Source of the DNA: Gammaproteobacteria bacterium
Lineage (GTDB): Bacteria > Pseudomonadota > Gammaproteobacteria > S144-34
DNA length: 54,038 bases
Reading direction: 5' to 3'
Assembly (NCBI GenBank): GCA_026989495.1
Contig: JALSJE010000098.1
Location: 1-54,038, forward strand
Below are positions 41,515-50,474 of this stretch, piece by piece. Each line of letters opens with the position of its first letter. The first letter of the stretch is position 1. Below the pieces are notes generated by a model. It was not told the origin of the DNA, searched no databases, and worked only from the letters and a program-made list of their open reading frames with translations. A program made the translations under genes and the position numbers.

Positions 41515-42695
41515 GGGCATCCGCGCGCCGCCCCCTCGTCGCCCACGTCATCTACCGCCTCCAGACGGGCGGCCTCGAGAACGGGCTGGTCAACCTCATC
41601 GACCGCCTGCCGCCCGAGCGCTTCCGGCATGCGGTGATCTGCCTCACCGGGGCCACCGGCTTCGCCGCCCGCCTGCGCCGGGCCGACGTGCCGATCGTCG
41701 AGCTCGGCAAGCGCGAGGGCAACGACCCCCTCATGCTCTGGCGCCTGTGGCGGCTCTTCCGGCGGCTGCGCCCCGCCGTGGTGCACACCCGCAACCTCGC
41801 CGCCCTCGAGGCCCAGCTCCCCGCGGCGCTGGCGGGGGTGCCCTGCCGGATCCACGGCGAGCACGGCTGGGACGTGCACGACCCCGAAGGCCGCAGCCGG
41901 CGCTACCGGATCGTGCGCCGGCTCTACCGGCCCTTCGTGCACCGCTACGTGACGGTCTCTGGGCATCTGCGCCGCTATCTCGTCGAGGCGGTGGGCGTCG
42001 CGCCGGAGGCGGTGGAGGCCATCTGCAACGGCGTCGACACCGGCCGCTTCCGTCCCGGCCGCGATCGCGGCGCGCTGCCCCCCGGCTTCGCCGGCGAGGG
42101 CGACGTGGTCTTCGGCTGGGTGGGGCGCATGGCGGAGATCAAGGATCCGGTGCTGCTGGCGCGGGCCTTCGTCCGGGCGCGCCGCGCCGGCGGGGAGGCC
42201 GCGGCGCGGATGCGGCTCGTGCTCGTGGGCGAGGGGGACGAGCGCGCGGCGGTCGAGCGCGCGCTCGCCGAGGGCGGGGCGCGCGAGGCCGCCTGGCTCG
42301 CCGGCGCGCGCGACGACGTGCCCGCCCTCATGCGCGCCTTCGACGTCTTCGTGCTGCCCTCGCGGGCCGAGGGCATCTCCAACACCATCCTCGAGGCCAT
42401 GGCCACGGGCCTGCCGGTGATCGCCACGCGCGTGGGCGGCAACCCCGAGCTGGTCGAGGAGGCCGTGACCGGGACCCTCGTGCCGCCCGGCGACGTGGAT
42501 GCGCTCGCCGCCGCCCTCCTGCGCTACGCCGGCGACGCGGCCCTGAGAGGCGAGCAGGGCCGCGCCGCGCGCGAGCGCGCCGAGCTGCGCTTCGGCATCG
42601 AGCGCATGGTGCGCCGCTACGAGTCGCTCTACGGGCGGCTGCTGCTCGAGCGCCTGGGCGGGGCGGTGGCGGGGCAGCCCGGAGGGGCGGCCTGA
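41511..42695 (+). CDS. XrtA-associated glycosyltransferase (stp2 type)
   Basis: A 394-aa GT4-family enzyme from a GTG that overlaps the xrtA stop. HVIYRLQTGGLENGLVNLID, HGEHGWDVHD, GWVGRMAEIKDP and FVLPSRAEGISNTILEAMA identify the exosortase-linked family and the catalytic E-x7-E region. It extends the EPS repeat unit. Confidence 0.92.
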   Translation: MRASARRPLVAHVIYRLQTGGLENGLVNLIDRLPPERFRHAVICLTGATGFAARLRRADVPIVELGKREGNDPLMLWRLWRLFRRLRPAVVHTRNLAALEAQLPAALAGVPCRIHGEHGWDVHDPEGRSRRYRIVRRLYRPFVHRYVTVSGHLRRYLVEAVGVAPEAVEAICNGVDTGRFRPGRDRGALPPGFAGEGDVVFGWVGRMAEIKDPVLLARAFVRARRAGGEAAARMRLVLVGEGDERAAVERALAEGGAREAAWLAGARDDVPALMRAFDVFVLPSRAEGISNTILEAMATGLPVIATRVGGNPELVEEAVTGTLVPPGDVDALAAALLRYAGDAALRGEQGRAARERAELRFGIERMVRRYESLYGRLLLERLGGAVAGQPGGAA

Positions 42696-42696
42696 G

Positions 42697-44628
42697 ATGT
42701 GCGGCATCGCGGGGCTGTTCGACACCCTGGGCCGGCGGCCGCCGCCGCAGGCCCTGCTCGAGCGCATGACCGACGTGCAGGCCCACCGCGGCCCGGACGG
42801 CCGCGGCCTGCATTGCGAGCCCGGCGTGGGCCTCGGCCACCGGCGGCTGGCCATCATCGACCTCGCGGCCGGCGCCCAGCCGATGAGCAACGAGGACGAT
42901 GCCGTCTGGGTCACCTACAACGGCGAGATCTACAACTTCCGCGAGCTCGCGCGCGAGCTGGAGGCGGCCGGCCACCGTTTCCGCACCCGCTGCGACACCG
43001 AGGTCATCGTCCACGCCTGGGAGGAATGGGGCGAGGCCTGCGTGGAGCGCTTCCGGGGCATGTTCGCCTTCGCGGTCTGGGACCGGCGCCGCGGGACGCT
43101 CTTCCTCGCCCGCGACCGGCTCGGCATCAAGCCGCTGCACTACGCGCTGCTGCCGGACGGCTGGCTCGCCTTCGGCTCCGAGCTCAAGGCGCTCGCCCTG
43201 ATCCCGGCCTTCCCGCGCGCCCTCGACGAGAGCGCCGTCGAGGACTATCTCGCCCTCGGCTACGTGCCGGACCCCAAGACCATCTATGCCGCCGCGCGCA
43301 AGCTCCCGCCCGCCCACACGCTCACCGTGCGCCGCGGCCGCCCGCTGCCCGAGCCGCGCCGCTACTGGCGCCCCGTCTTCGAGCCCGCCGCGCGCCTCGC
43401 GCCCGGGGCGGCCGCCCGGGAGCTGGCCGAGCGCCTGCGCGAGGCCGTGCGCATCCGCCTGGTGGCGGAGGTGCCGCTGGGTGCCTTCCTCTCCGGGGGG
43501 GTGGACTCGAGCAGCGTCGTGGCGATGATGGCCGCCGAGTCCGACGGGCCCGTGCGCACCTGCGCCATCGCCTTCGACGAGCGCGGCTTCGACGAGTCGG
43601 CGCACGCCGCGCGCGTCGCCGCCCACTGCGGCACGCGGCACCACGTCGAGCGCGTCCGCCCCGACGACCTGTGCCTGGTGGACGAGCTGGCCGCGCTGTA
43701 CGACGAGCCCTTCGCCGACAGCTCGGCGCTGCCCACGTGGAAGGTCTGCGAGCTGGCGCGCCGCCACGTCACGGTGGCGCTATCCGGCGACGGCGGCGAC
43801 GAGTGCTACGCGGGCTACCGCCGCTACCGCTGGCACATGCGCGAGGAGCGGCTGCGCCGGCTGCTGCCGGCGGGGCTGCGCCGCGCCCTCTTCGGCCCCC
43901 TCGGCCGGATCTATCCCAGGCTCGACTGGGCGCCGAAGCCGCTGCGCGCGCGCACCACCCTGCAGGCGCTCGCGCGCACGAGCCTCGAGGCCTACTTCCA
44001 GAACTTCGCGCTCCTGCCCGACCCCGAGCGGCGGCAGCTGCTGCATCCCGGGCTGCGCCGCCGGCTCGACGGCTACCGCGCCATCGAGGTCATGCGCCGC
44101 CACGCCGCCGAGGGCCCCCGGCATCCCCTCTCGCTGGTGCAGCACGTGGACCTCATGACCTACCTCCCGGGCGACATCCTCACCAAGGTGGACCGCGCCA
44201 GCATGGCGCACGCGCTCGAGGTGCGCGTGCCGGTGCTGGACCACGAGCTGGTCGAGTGGGCCGCGCGCCTGCCGCCCGGCCTCAAGATGCGGGGCACGAC
44301 GGGCAAATGGATCCTGAAGGAGGCCATGGCCCCCTGGCTGCCGCGCGAGATCCTGCACCGGCCCAAGATGGGCTTCGCCGTGCCGCTCGCGCGCTGGTTC
44401 CGCGGCCCCCTGCGCGAGCGCCTTCGCGAGGCCCTGCTGGGGCCGGCGCTGTCGGACGCCGGGCTGGTGGACCGCGGCGCCGTGGCCGCGCTGGTGGAGG
44501 CGCACCTCGCCGGCCGCCGCGACCACAGCGCCGCCCTCTGGGCGCTCCTCATGCTGGAGGCCTTCCTGCGGCGGGAGGCGGGTGCGGCGCCCGCCGCCCC
44601 GGCCGCCGCGGCGGGAGGGGCGGCGTGA
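42697..44628 (+). CDS. XrtA-associated amidotransferase (asparagine synthase-like, type 1)
   Basis: A 643-aa asparagine-synthetase-like enzyme with a full glutaminase domain: MCGIAGLF (nucleophile Cys2), then HRGPDGRG, and the synthase domain with the ATP loop FLSGGVDSSSV and SGDGGDECYAGYRRY. It probably amidates a sugar acid or acceptor in EPS. The start follows the glycosyltransferase stop by 1 nt. Confidence 0.93.
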   Translation: MCGIAGLFDTLGRRPPPQALLERMTDVQAHRGPDGRGLHCEPGVGLGHRRLAIIDLAAGAQPMSNEDDAVWVTYNGEIYNFRELARELEAAGHRFRTRCDTEVIVHAWEEWGEACVERFRGMFAFAVWDRRRGTLFLARDRLGIKPLHYALLPDGWLAFGSELKALALIPAFPRALDESAVEDYLALGYVPDPKTIYAAARKLPPAHTLTVRRGRPLPEPRRYWRPVFEPAARLAPGAAARELAERLREAVRIRLVAEVPLGAFLSGGVDSSSVVAMMAAESDGPVRTCAIAFDERGFDESAHAARVAAHCGTRHHVERVRPDDLCLVDELAALYDEPFADSSALPTWKVCELARRHVTVALSGDGGDECYAGYRRYRWHMREERLRRLLPAGLRRALFGPLGRIYPRLDWAPKPLRARTTLQALARTSLEAYFQNFALLPDPERRQLLHPGLRRRLDGYRAIEVMRRHAAEGPRHPLSLVQHVDLMTYLPGDILTKVDRASMAHALEVRVPVLDHELVEWAARLPPGLKMRGTTGKWILKEAMAPWLPREILHRPKMGFAVPLARWFRGPLRERLREALLGPALSDAGLVDRGAVAALVEAHLAGRRDHSAALWALLMLEAFLRREAGAAPAAPAAAAGGAA

Positions 44629-44752
44629 GCGCGGGGGTGCGGAGCGGCCAGGTGCGGCGAATCGACGCGCGCCCTCAGGCGGGGCGGCGGGTGCGGTTGC
44701 CGGGGCGGAGCCCAGTGTGCTGGCGGGTTTCCGCGGCACGGAGGGCGGCGGC

Positions 44753-45760
44753 GTGAGCGTGGCGAGGCTGCTCGCGCGTCCCGCGCCGGTGCCGGAGGGC
44801 GCCTACGCCCGCTGGCTGCTGGTGGTGGGCATGCCGCGCTCCGGCACCACCTGGCTCGGCAAGATCCTCGACAGCCATCCGGAGACGCTCTACCTGCACG
44901 AGCCCGACAGCCTCGACCCGCTGCCGCTGGCCCTCGCGCCCGAGCCCGAGGCGGCGCGCGCGCTCGCCCCGCGGCTGCAGGCCTGGGCCAGGGCGGCGCG
45001 GGCCGGCCGCCACGTCCGGGTCCACGGCAAGCTCCCCCTCTTCCGCAAGGCCTGGCGGGGGCCCGCGGGCGAGCTCGCCGCGCGCGCGAGCGTGCTCGCC
45101 GCCAAGGCGGCCGCCCGGCGCGGGCGCGAATGGCCCGTGCGGATCGGGCAGGTGCCGGAGGAGGCGCCCGTGATCTGGAAGTCCATCGAGTCGCTGGGGC
45201 GGCTCGGGGCCCTGCTCGCCGCCCTGCCCGGCCTGCGCGCGCTGGTGCTGGTGCGCCATCCCTGCGCCTACGTCGCCTCGGTGCTGCGCGGCGAGCGGGC
45301 GCGGCGCTTCGCGAGTGCCGTGCGCGCCGCCGACGACCGCGGCGTGTACGCGCAGCTCGCCGCCACGGGCGTGGCCCGCCGCCTCGGCGTGGACCTCGAC
45401 ACGATCCTGGACGGCACGCCCGAGGAGCGGCTCGCCTGGCGCTGGGCGCTCTTCAACGCCAAGGCGCTGGCCGAGGCCGAGCGCGGCCGCGTGCTGGTGA
45501 TGCGCCACGAGGACCTGTGCGAGCGCCCGCGGGAGGAGGCCGCGCGCGCGCTGGCCCATGCCGGCCTCGGGATGCACGAGCGGGTGAGCGCCTTCATCGG
45601 GTCGAGCACCCGCGGCGGCGACTCGGGCTACTACGGCGTGCGGCGCGACCCCCGCGCGGCCGCCTCCCGCTGGCGCCGCGAGCTGCCGGCCGAGGTGCAG
45701 GCCCGCGTCATGGACATCGCCGCCGCCACCCCGGCCGGCGCCCTGTACGACCTCTCATGA
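44753..45760 (+). CDS. Sulfotransferase-family protein
   Basis: A 335-aa protein. VVGMPRSGTTWLGKILDSHP is the 5'-phosphosulfate-binding P-loop of PAPS-dependent sulfotransferases, LVLVRHPCAYVASVL the 3'-phosphate-binding region and VLVMRHEDLCERP the later conserved block. It may add sulfate to EPS sugars. The GTG at 44753 has GGAGG 9 nt upstream; the 124-nt gap before it (44629-44752) shows nothing recognisable. Confidence 0.85.
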   Translation: MSVARLLARPAPVPEGAYARWLLVVGMPRSGTTWLGKILDSHPETLYLHEPDSLDPLPLALAPEPEAARALAPRLQAWARAARAGRHVRVHGKLPLFRKAWRGPAGELAARASVLAAKAAARRGREWPVRIGQVPEEAPVIWKSIESLGRLGALLAALPGLRALVLVRHPCAYVASVLRGERARRFASAVRAADDRGVYAQLAATGVARRLGVDLDTILDGTPEERLAWRWALFNAKALAEAERGRVLVMRHEDLCERPREEAARALAHAGLGMHERVSAFIGSSTRGGDSGYYGVRRDPRAAASRWRRELPAEVQARVMDIAAATPAGALYDLS

Positions 45761-46983
45761 GCCTGCGCGTCCTCCACGTGCTGGACCATTCGGTGCCGCT
45801 GCACAGCGGCTACAGCTTCCGCACGCGCGCCATCCTCGAGCGCCAGCGGGCCCTGGGCTGGGAGACCTTCCACCTCACCGGCCCCAAGCACCCGGCCGAC
45901 CGCCTCGAGGAGGCGGTGGAGGGCCTGCTGTTCCACCGCACGCCCGCCCCGCGGGGGCTGGCCGCGCGGCTGCCCGTGCTGGACCAGCTCGCCGCGATCG
46001 GCGCCCTGGAGCGGCGGCTCGACGAGGTGGTGCGCCGGGTGCGGCCGGACATCGTCCACGCCCACTCGCCGGCGCTGAACGGCGTGGCGGCGCTTCGCGT
46101 GGCGCGCCGCCACGGCCTGCCGGTCGCCTACGAGGTGCGCGCCTTCTGGGAGGACGCGGCCGTGGACCACGGCACGGCCACGCCCTGGGGGCCGCGCTAC
46201 CGCGCCACGCGCGCCCTGGAGACGTGGGTGCTGCGCCGCGCCGACGCCGTCTTCACGATCTGCGAGGGCCTCCGCGGGGAGATGGCCGGTCGCGGCATTC
46301 CGGCCGGGCGCATCACGGTCGTGCCGAACGCGGTCGAGCCGGAGCGCTTCGCGCAGGTGCGGCGTGAGGCAGGCTTCGCGCGGGCGCACGGCCTCGGGGA
46401 AGGGCCCGTCGTGGGCTTCATCGGCTCCTTCTACGCCTACGAGGGCCTGCCGCTGCTGGTCGAGGCCTTCGCGCGGGTCGCAGCCCGCCATCCCGCCGCG
46501 CGGCTGCTGCTCGTCGGCGGCGGGCCGGACGAGGCCCGGGTGCGCGATGCGGCCGCGCGCGCCGGGCTCGGGGACCGGGTCGTCATGCCGGGGCGCGTGC
46601 CCCACGACGAGGTGATGCGCTGGTACGCCCTGGTGGACGTCTTCGCCTACCCGAGGCTCCCCATGCGGCTCACGGAGCTGGTGACGCCGCTGAAGCCGCT
46701 GGAGGCGATGGCGGCGGGCCGGGCCGTGGTCGCCTCCGACGTGGGCGGCCACCGCGAGCTGGTGCGCGACGGGGAGACGGGGCTGCTGTTCCGGGCGGGC
46801 GATGCGGCCGCGCTCGCCGCCGCGCTGGACCGGGTGCTCGGCGCCCCGAAGCTGCGTGCGCGCCTCGGCGAGGCCGGGCGCGCCTTCGTGCGCCGCGCAC
46901 GCACCTGGGAGGCGAGCGTGGCCCGCTACGCGCCGGTCTACGGGCGGCTCGCGCGGAAGGAGGCGGCGCGCCATGCGGCCTGA
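45757..46983 (+). CDS. XrtA-associated glycosyltransferase (stp3 type)
   Basis: A 408-aa GT4 enzyme. HVLDHSVPLHSGYSFRTRAI at the N-terminus is distinctive of this exosortase-linked family. VPNAVEPERF, GFIGSFYAYEGLPLLVEAF and VTPLKPLEAMAAGRAVVASD follow. The ATG overlaps the sulfotransferase stop (ATGA). Confidence 0.92.
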   Translation: MSLRVLHVLDHSVPLHSGYSFRTRAILERQRALGWETFHLTGPKHPADRLEEAVEGLLFHRTPAPRGLAARLPVLDQLAAIGALERRLDEVVRRVRPDIVHAHSPALNGVAALRVARRHGLPVAYEVRAFWEDAAVDHGTATPWGPRYRATRALETWVLRRADAVFTICEGLRGEMAGRGIPAGRITVVPNAVEPERFAQVRREAGFARAHGLGEGPVVGFIGSFYAYEGLPLLVEAFARVAARHPAARLLLVGGGPDEARVRDAAARAGLGDRVVMPGRVPHDEVMRWYALVDVFAYPRLPMRLTELVTPLKPLEAMAAGRAVVASDVGGHRELVRDGETGLLFRAGDAAALAAALDRVLGAPKLRARLGEAGRAFVRRARTWEASVARYAPVYGRLARKEAARHAA

Positions 46984-48241
46984 GGCGCCGGCGGTCGTGA
47001 CGCTGTCTGCGCTCTTCCCGGGCGCGGCGCGGCCGCAGGCGGGGCTCTTCGTGCGCGAGCGCATGTTCCGCGTGGCGCGGCGGCTGCCGCTCACGGTCGT
47101 CTCGCCGGTGCCGTGGTTTCCGGGCCAGGGGCTGGTCCGTCTGCTGCGGCCCGGCTACCGCCCCATGCCGCCGCGGCTGGAGGTGCAGGACGGCATCGAG
47201 GTGCACCATCCGCGCTTCCTCGCCCTGCCCGCCGTGGGGCGCTGGCTGGACGGCTGGTCCATGGCGCTCGCCTGCCTGCCGCTGCTCAGGCGCCTGCGCC
47301 GCCAGCGCCGGCTCGAGGTGCTGGATGCCCATTTCGGCTATCCCGACGGCTTCGCCGCCGTCTGGCTAGCACGCAGGCTCGGCGTGCCCGTCACGATCAC
47401 CCTGCGCGGCACCGAGGTGCCGCTCTCACGCACCCGCCTGCGCGGGCGCCTGCTGCGCCGGGCCCTGCGGCGCGCCGACCGGCTGTTCGCGGTCTCGGGA
47501 TCGCTGGCGGCGCTCGCGCGCAGGCTGGGGGCGGATCCCGCGCGCGTCACCGTGGTGCCGAACGGCGTCGACGCCGGGCGCTTCCGGCCCGAGGACCGCG
47601 CCGCCGCGCGCCGCCGCTTCGGGCTGCCCGAGGAGGCGCCGGTGCTGGTGACGGTGGGGGGGCTGTGCGAGCGCAAGGGCTTCCACCGCGTCATCGAATG
47701 CCTGCCCGCGCTCGCGCGGCGCTTCCCCGGGGTGCGCTATCTCGCCGTCGGCGGGCCCTCGCCCGAGGGCGACTGGGGCCCGCGCCTGCGGGCGCTGGCC
47801 GCCTCGCTCGGCGTGGACGGGCGCGTGCGGTTCACGGGGCCCCTCCCCCCCGACGCGCTGCGCTGGGCGCTGTCGGCGGGCGACGTCTTCGTGCTCGCCA
47901 GCCGCAACGAGGGCTGGGCCAACGTGCTGCTCGAGGCCATGGCCTGCGGGCTGCCCGTGGTGGCCACCGACGTGGGCGGCAACCGCGAGGTGGTCTGCCG
48001 GCCGGAGCTGGGCATCGTGGTGCCCTTCGGCGACGGGGCCGCGCTCGAGGCCGCGCTCGCCGAGGCGCTCTCGCGGCGCTGGGACCGCGCCGCGATCCGG
48101 GCCCACGCCGAGGCGAACGGCTGGGAGGGGCGGGTGGAGACGCTGGTGGCCGCCTTCCGCGACCTGGCCGCCGGCCGTGCGGCGGAGGTGTCGCCGGCGC
48201 GCGGCGCCGCCGCGGGCACCGCGGGGGAGGGTGCCGCGTGA
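46973..48241 (+). CDS. Glycosyltransferase family 4 protein
   Basis: A 422-aa GT-B enzyme beginning inside the end of the previous gene (11-nt overlap). TLSALFPGAARPQAGLFVRE, VTITLRGTEVPLS, VVPNGVDAGRFRPEDR, TVGGLCERKGFHRVIE and NEGWANVLLEAMACGLPVVA are typical GT4 signatures. The specific sugar is unknown. Confidence 0.9.
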   Translation: MRPEAPAVVTLSALFPGAARPQAGLFVRERMFRVARRLPLTVVSPVPWFPGQGLVRLLRPGYRPMPPRLEVQDGIEVHHPRFLALPAVGRWLDGWSMALACLPLLRRLRRQRRLEVLDAHFGYPDGFAAVWLARRLGVPVTITLRGTEVPLSRTRLRGRLLRRALRRADRLFAVSGSLAALARRLGADPARVTVVPNGVDAGRFRPEDRAAARRRFGLPEEAPVLVTVGGLCERKGFHRVIECLPALARRFPGVRYLAVGGPSPEGDWGPRLRALAASLGVDGRVRFTGPLPPDALRWALSAGDVFVLASRNEGWANVLLEAMACGLPVVATDVGGNREVVCRPELGIVVPFGDGAALEAALAEALSRRWDRAAIRAHAEANGWEGRVETLVAAFRDLAAGRAAEVSPARGAAAGTAGEGAA

Positions 48242-49092
48242 GCGCCCGGCTGGCCGGCAGGCTCGGCCGGCGCGTGCGGCGCGGCGCACGGCTCGCGCTC
48301 AAGGGGCTCGTGCAGCGGGCGCGCCCGCGCGGCGATGCGGCGCCGCTGCTCCTGCTCGTGGCCGGCGTGCAGCGCTCCGGCACCAACATGGTGATGGACG
48401 TGCTCGAGCGCAGCCTCGAGACCGAGGTCTTCCACGAGCGCGACCCGCGCGCCTTCGACAACTACGAGATGCGGCCCCTGGGGGTGATCGCGGGGCTGCG
48501 CGAGCGCAGCCGCGCGCGCGTGGTCGTGGTGAAGGCCCTGTGCGAGCTCGACCACCTCACCTTCCTCATGGACCGGCTCGCCCCCGCCCGCGCGGTGTGG
48601 GTGGTGCGCGAGTGGCGCGACTCCGTGCGCTCCCAGCTCCGGTCCTTCCCCCGCCATCCGGGCTGGATCCGGCGCACGCTCGAGGACCCGGCCGAGGGCG
48701 GCTGGATCGGGCGCGGGCTGGTGGGGGGCGGGCTGCTGGAAAGGGCACGGCGGCTCGCTCCGCGGGACATGGACGACGTCACGGCGGCGGCGCTCTTCTG
48801 GTGGTTCCGCAACATGCTGCTCTTCGAGCAGGGGCTCGACCGCGACCCGCGCGTGCAGGTGCTGCGCTACGAGGACCTGGTGCGGGAGCCCGAGCGCGCC
48901 TTCGCGGCGCTGTTCCGCCACGCGGGGCTGCGTTTCGAGCCGTCCTGGGCCTCGGACGTGAGCCCGCGCTCGGTGGGGCGGGGCGCCGGGCTCGAGGCCG
49001 CGCCGGCGGTGGCGCGCGCCTGCGACGCCCTGCTCGAGCGCATCGGCGCCCTCGCCGGCGCCGCGACGGCGGAAGGGGAGGCCGCGGCATGA
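48238..49092 (+). CDS. Second sulfotransferase-family protein
   Basis: A 284-aa protein from a GTG overlapping the previous stop. VAGVQRSGTNMVMDVLERS is the P-loop, VWVVREWRDSVRSQLRS the 3'-phosphate region and VLRYEDLVREPERAF the late conserved block. It is distinct from the first sulfotransferase (RSGTN rather than RSGTT), suggesting a second sulfation site or acceptor. Confidence 0.82.
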   Translation: MSARLAGRLGRRVRRGARLALKGLVQRARPRGDAAPLLLLVAGVQRSGTNMVMDVLERSLETEVFHERDPRAFDNYEMRPLGVIAGLRERSRARVVVVKALCELDHLTFLMDRLAPARAVWVVREWRDSVRSQLRSFPRHPGWIRRTLEDPAEGGWIGRGLVGGGLLERARRLAPRDMDDVTAAALFWWFRNMLLFEQGLDRDPRVQVLRYEDLVREPERAFAALFRHAGLRFEPSWASDVSPRSVGRGAGLEAAPAVARACDALLERIGALAGAATAEGEAAA

Positions 49093-50459
49093 GCGGGCCC
49101 TGGACGCGGCTGGTGAGCGGCGTGCTCTTCCCGCTGCACGAGCGGCTCAAGGGACACGACACCGTGCGGGTGCGCCGCTGGCTCGAGCTCACCCAGTGGC
49201 TGCCGCCGGCGGAGCTGGAGGCGCTGCGGCTCGGGCGCCTGCGGGCCCTCCTCGAGCGCGCGGGCGCGCGTGTGCCGTACTACCGCGCGCTCTTCCGGCG
49301 CATCGGCTTCGATCCGGGCCGGGTGACCTCGCCCGCGGATCTCGCGCGGCTCCCCTTCCTCACCAAGTCCCTGATCCGCGAGCACGCCGAGGCGCTGAAG
49401 GCGGAGGACGCGCGGGGGCTCGCGCCCTTCAACACCGGCGGCTCCACCGGCGAGCCGCTGGTCTTCTGGATCGGCAGGGAGCGCGTCGCGCACGACGTGG
49501 CCGCCAAGTGGCGCGCCACGCGCTGGTGGGGTGTGGACGTCGGCGACCCGGAGATCGTGGTCTGGGGCTCGCCCATCGAGCTCGGCGCCCAGGACCGGCT
49601 GCGCGAGCTGCGCGACCGGCTGCTGCGCACCCGGCTCCTGCCCGCCTTCGAGATGTCGGACCGGCGCGTGCGCGAGTACCTCGAGGCCATCCGCCGCGCG
49701 CGCCCGCGCATGCTCTTCGGCTACCCTTCCGCGCTGGCGCATCTCGCCCGGCGCGCCGAGGCCTGGGGCCTGCGCATGGACGGGCTCGGCGTCGAGGTCG
49801 CCTTCGTCACCGCCGAGAAGCTCTACGAGGACGACCGCGCGCGCATCGCCCGGGTCTTCGGCTGCCGCGTGGCCAACGGCTACGGCGGCCGCGACGCCGG
49901 CTTCGTCGCCCACGAGTGCCCGGCCGGGCGCATGCATATCACGGCCGAGGACCTGATCGTCGAGATCGTGGACACGGACGGCGACGTGCTGCCCGCCGGC
50001 GAGACCGGCGAGATCGTGGTCACCCACCTCGCCACGGGCGACTTCCCCTTCGTCCGCTACCGCACCGGCGACCTCGGCGCCCTCGATCCCGAGCCCTGCC
50101 CCTGCGGGCGCACGCTCCCCGTGCTGAAGGAGGTGCAGGGGCGCGCCACCGACCTGGTGGTGGCCCGGGACGGGACGGTGATGCACGCGCTCGCCCTCAT
50201 CTACGTGGTGCGCGCCGAGCCCGGCATCGAGCGCTTCCGCATCGTGCAGGAGAGCCTGGAGCGCACGGTGGTCGAGCTCGTGCCGGGCCACGGCTTCGAC
50301 CCCGCCTGCCGGGAGCGCATCCGCGCCGGCATCGCCGCCCGCCTCGGCACCGGCGTCACGGTCGAGGTGCGCACCGTCGAGCGCATCGCGCTCACGCGCT
50401 CCGGCAAGCACCGCCACGTCGTAAGCCGCGTCGCGCCGCGGATGGGGGCAGCGGCATGA
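49089..50459 (+). CDS. CapK/PaaK-like adenylate-forming ligase
   Basis: A 456-aa ANL-superfamily protein of the phenylacetate-CoA ligase/CapK type often found in capsule and EPS loci. FNTGGSTGEPLVFW is the phosphate-binding loop, NGYGGRDAGFVAHEC the motif-5-like segment, and FVRYRTGDLGAL the ribose-binding Asp. LTRSGKHRHVV holds the late catalytic Lys. It may activate an acyl group for EPS decoration. ATGA overlap with the sulfotransferase gene. Confidence 0.88.
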   Translation: MSGPWTRLVSGVLFPLHERLKGHDTVRVRRWLELTQWLPPAELEALRLGRLRALLERAGARVPYYRALFRRIGFDPGRVTSPADLARLPFLTKSLIREHAEALKAEDARGLAPFNTGGSTGEPLVFWIGRERVAHDVAAKWRATRWWGVDVGDPEIVVWGSPIELGAQDRLRELRDRLLRTRLLPAFEMSDRRVREYLEAIRRARPRMLFGYPSALAHLARRAEAWGLRMDGLGVEVAFVTAEKLYEDDRARIARVFGCRVANGYGGRDAGFVAHECPAGRMHITAEDLIVEIVDTDGDVLPAGETGEIVVTHLATGDFPFVRYRTGDLGALDPEPCPCGRTLPVLKEVQGRATDLVVARDGTVMHALALIYVVRAEPGIERFRIVQESLERTVVELVPGHGFDPACRERIRAGIAARLGTGVTVEVRTVERIALTRSGKHRHVVSRVAPRMGAAA

Positions 50460-50474
50460 GGGAGGCGCCGGCCC

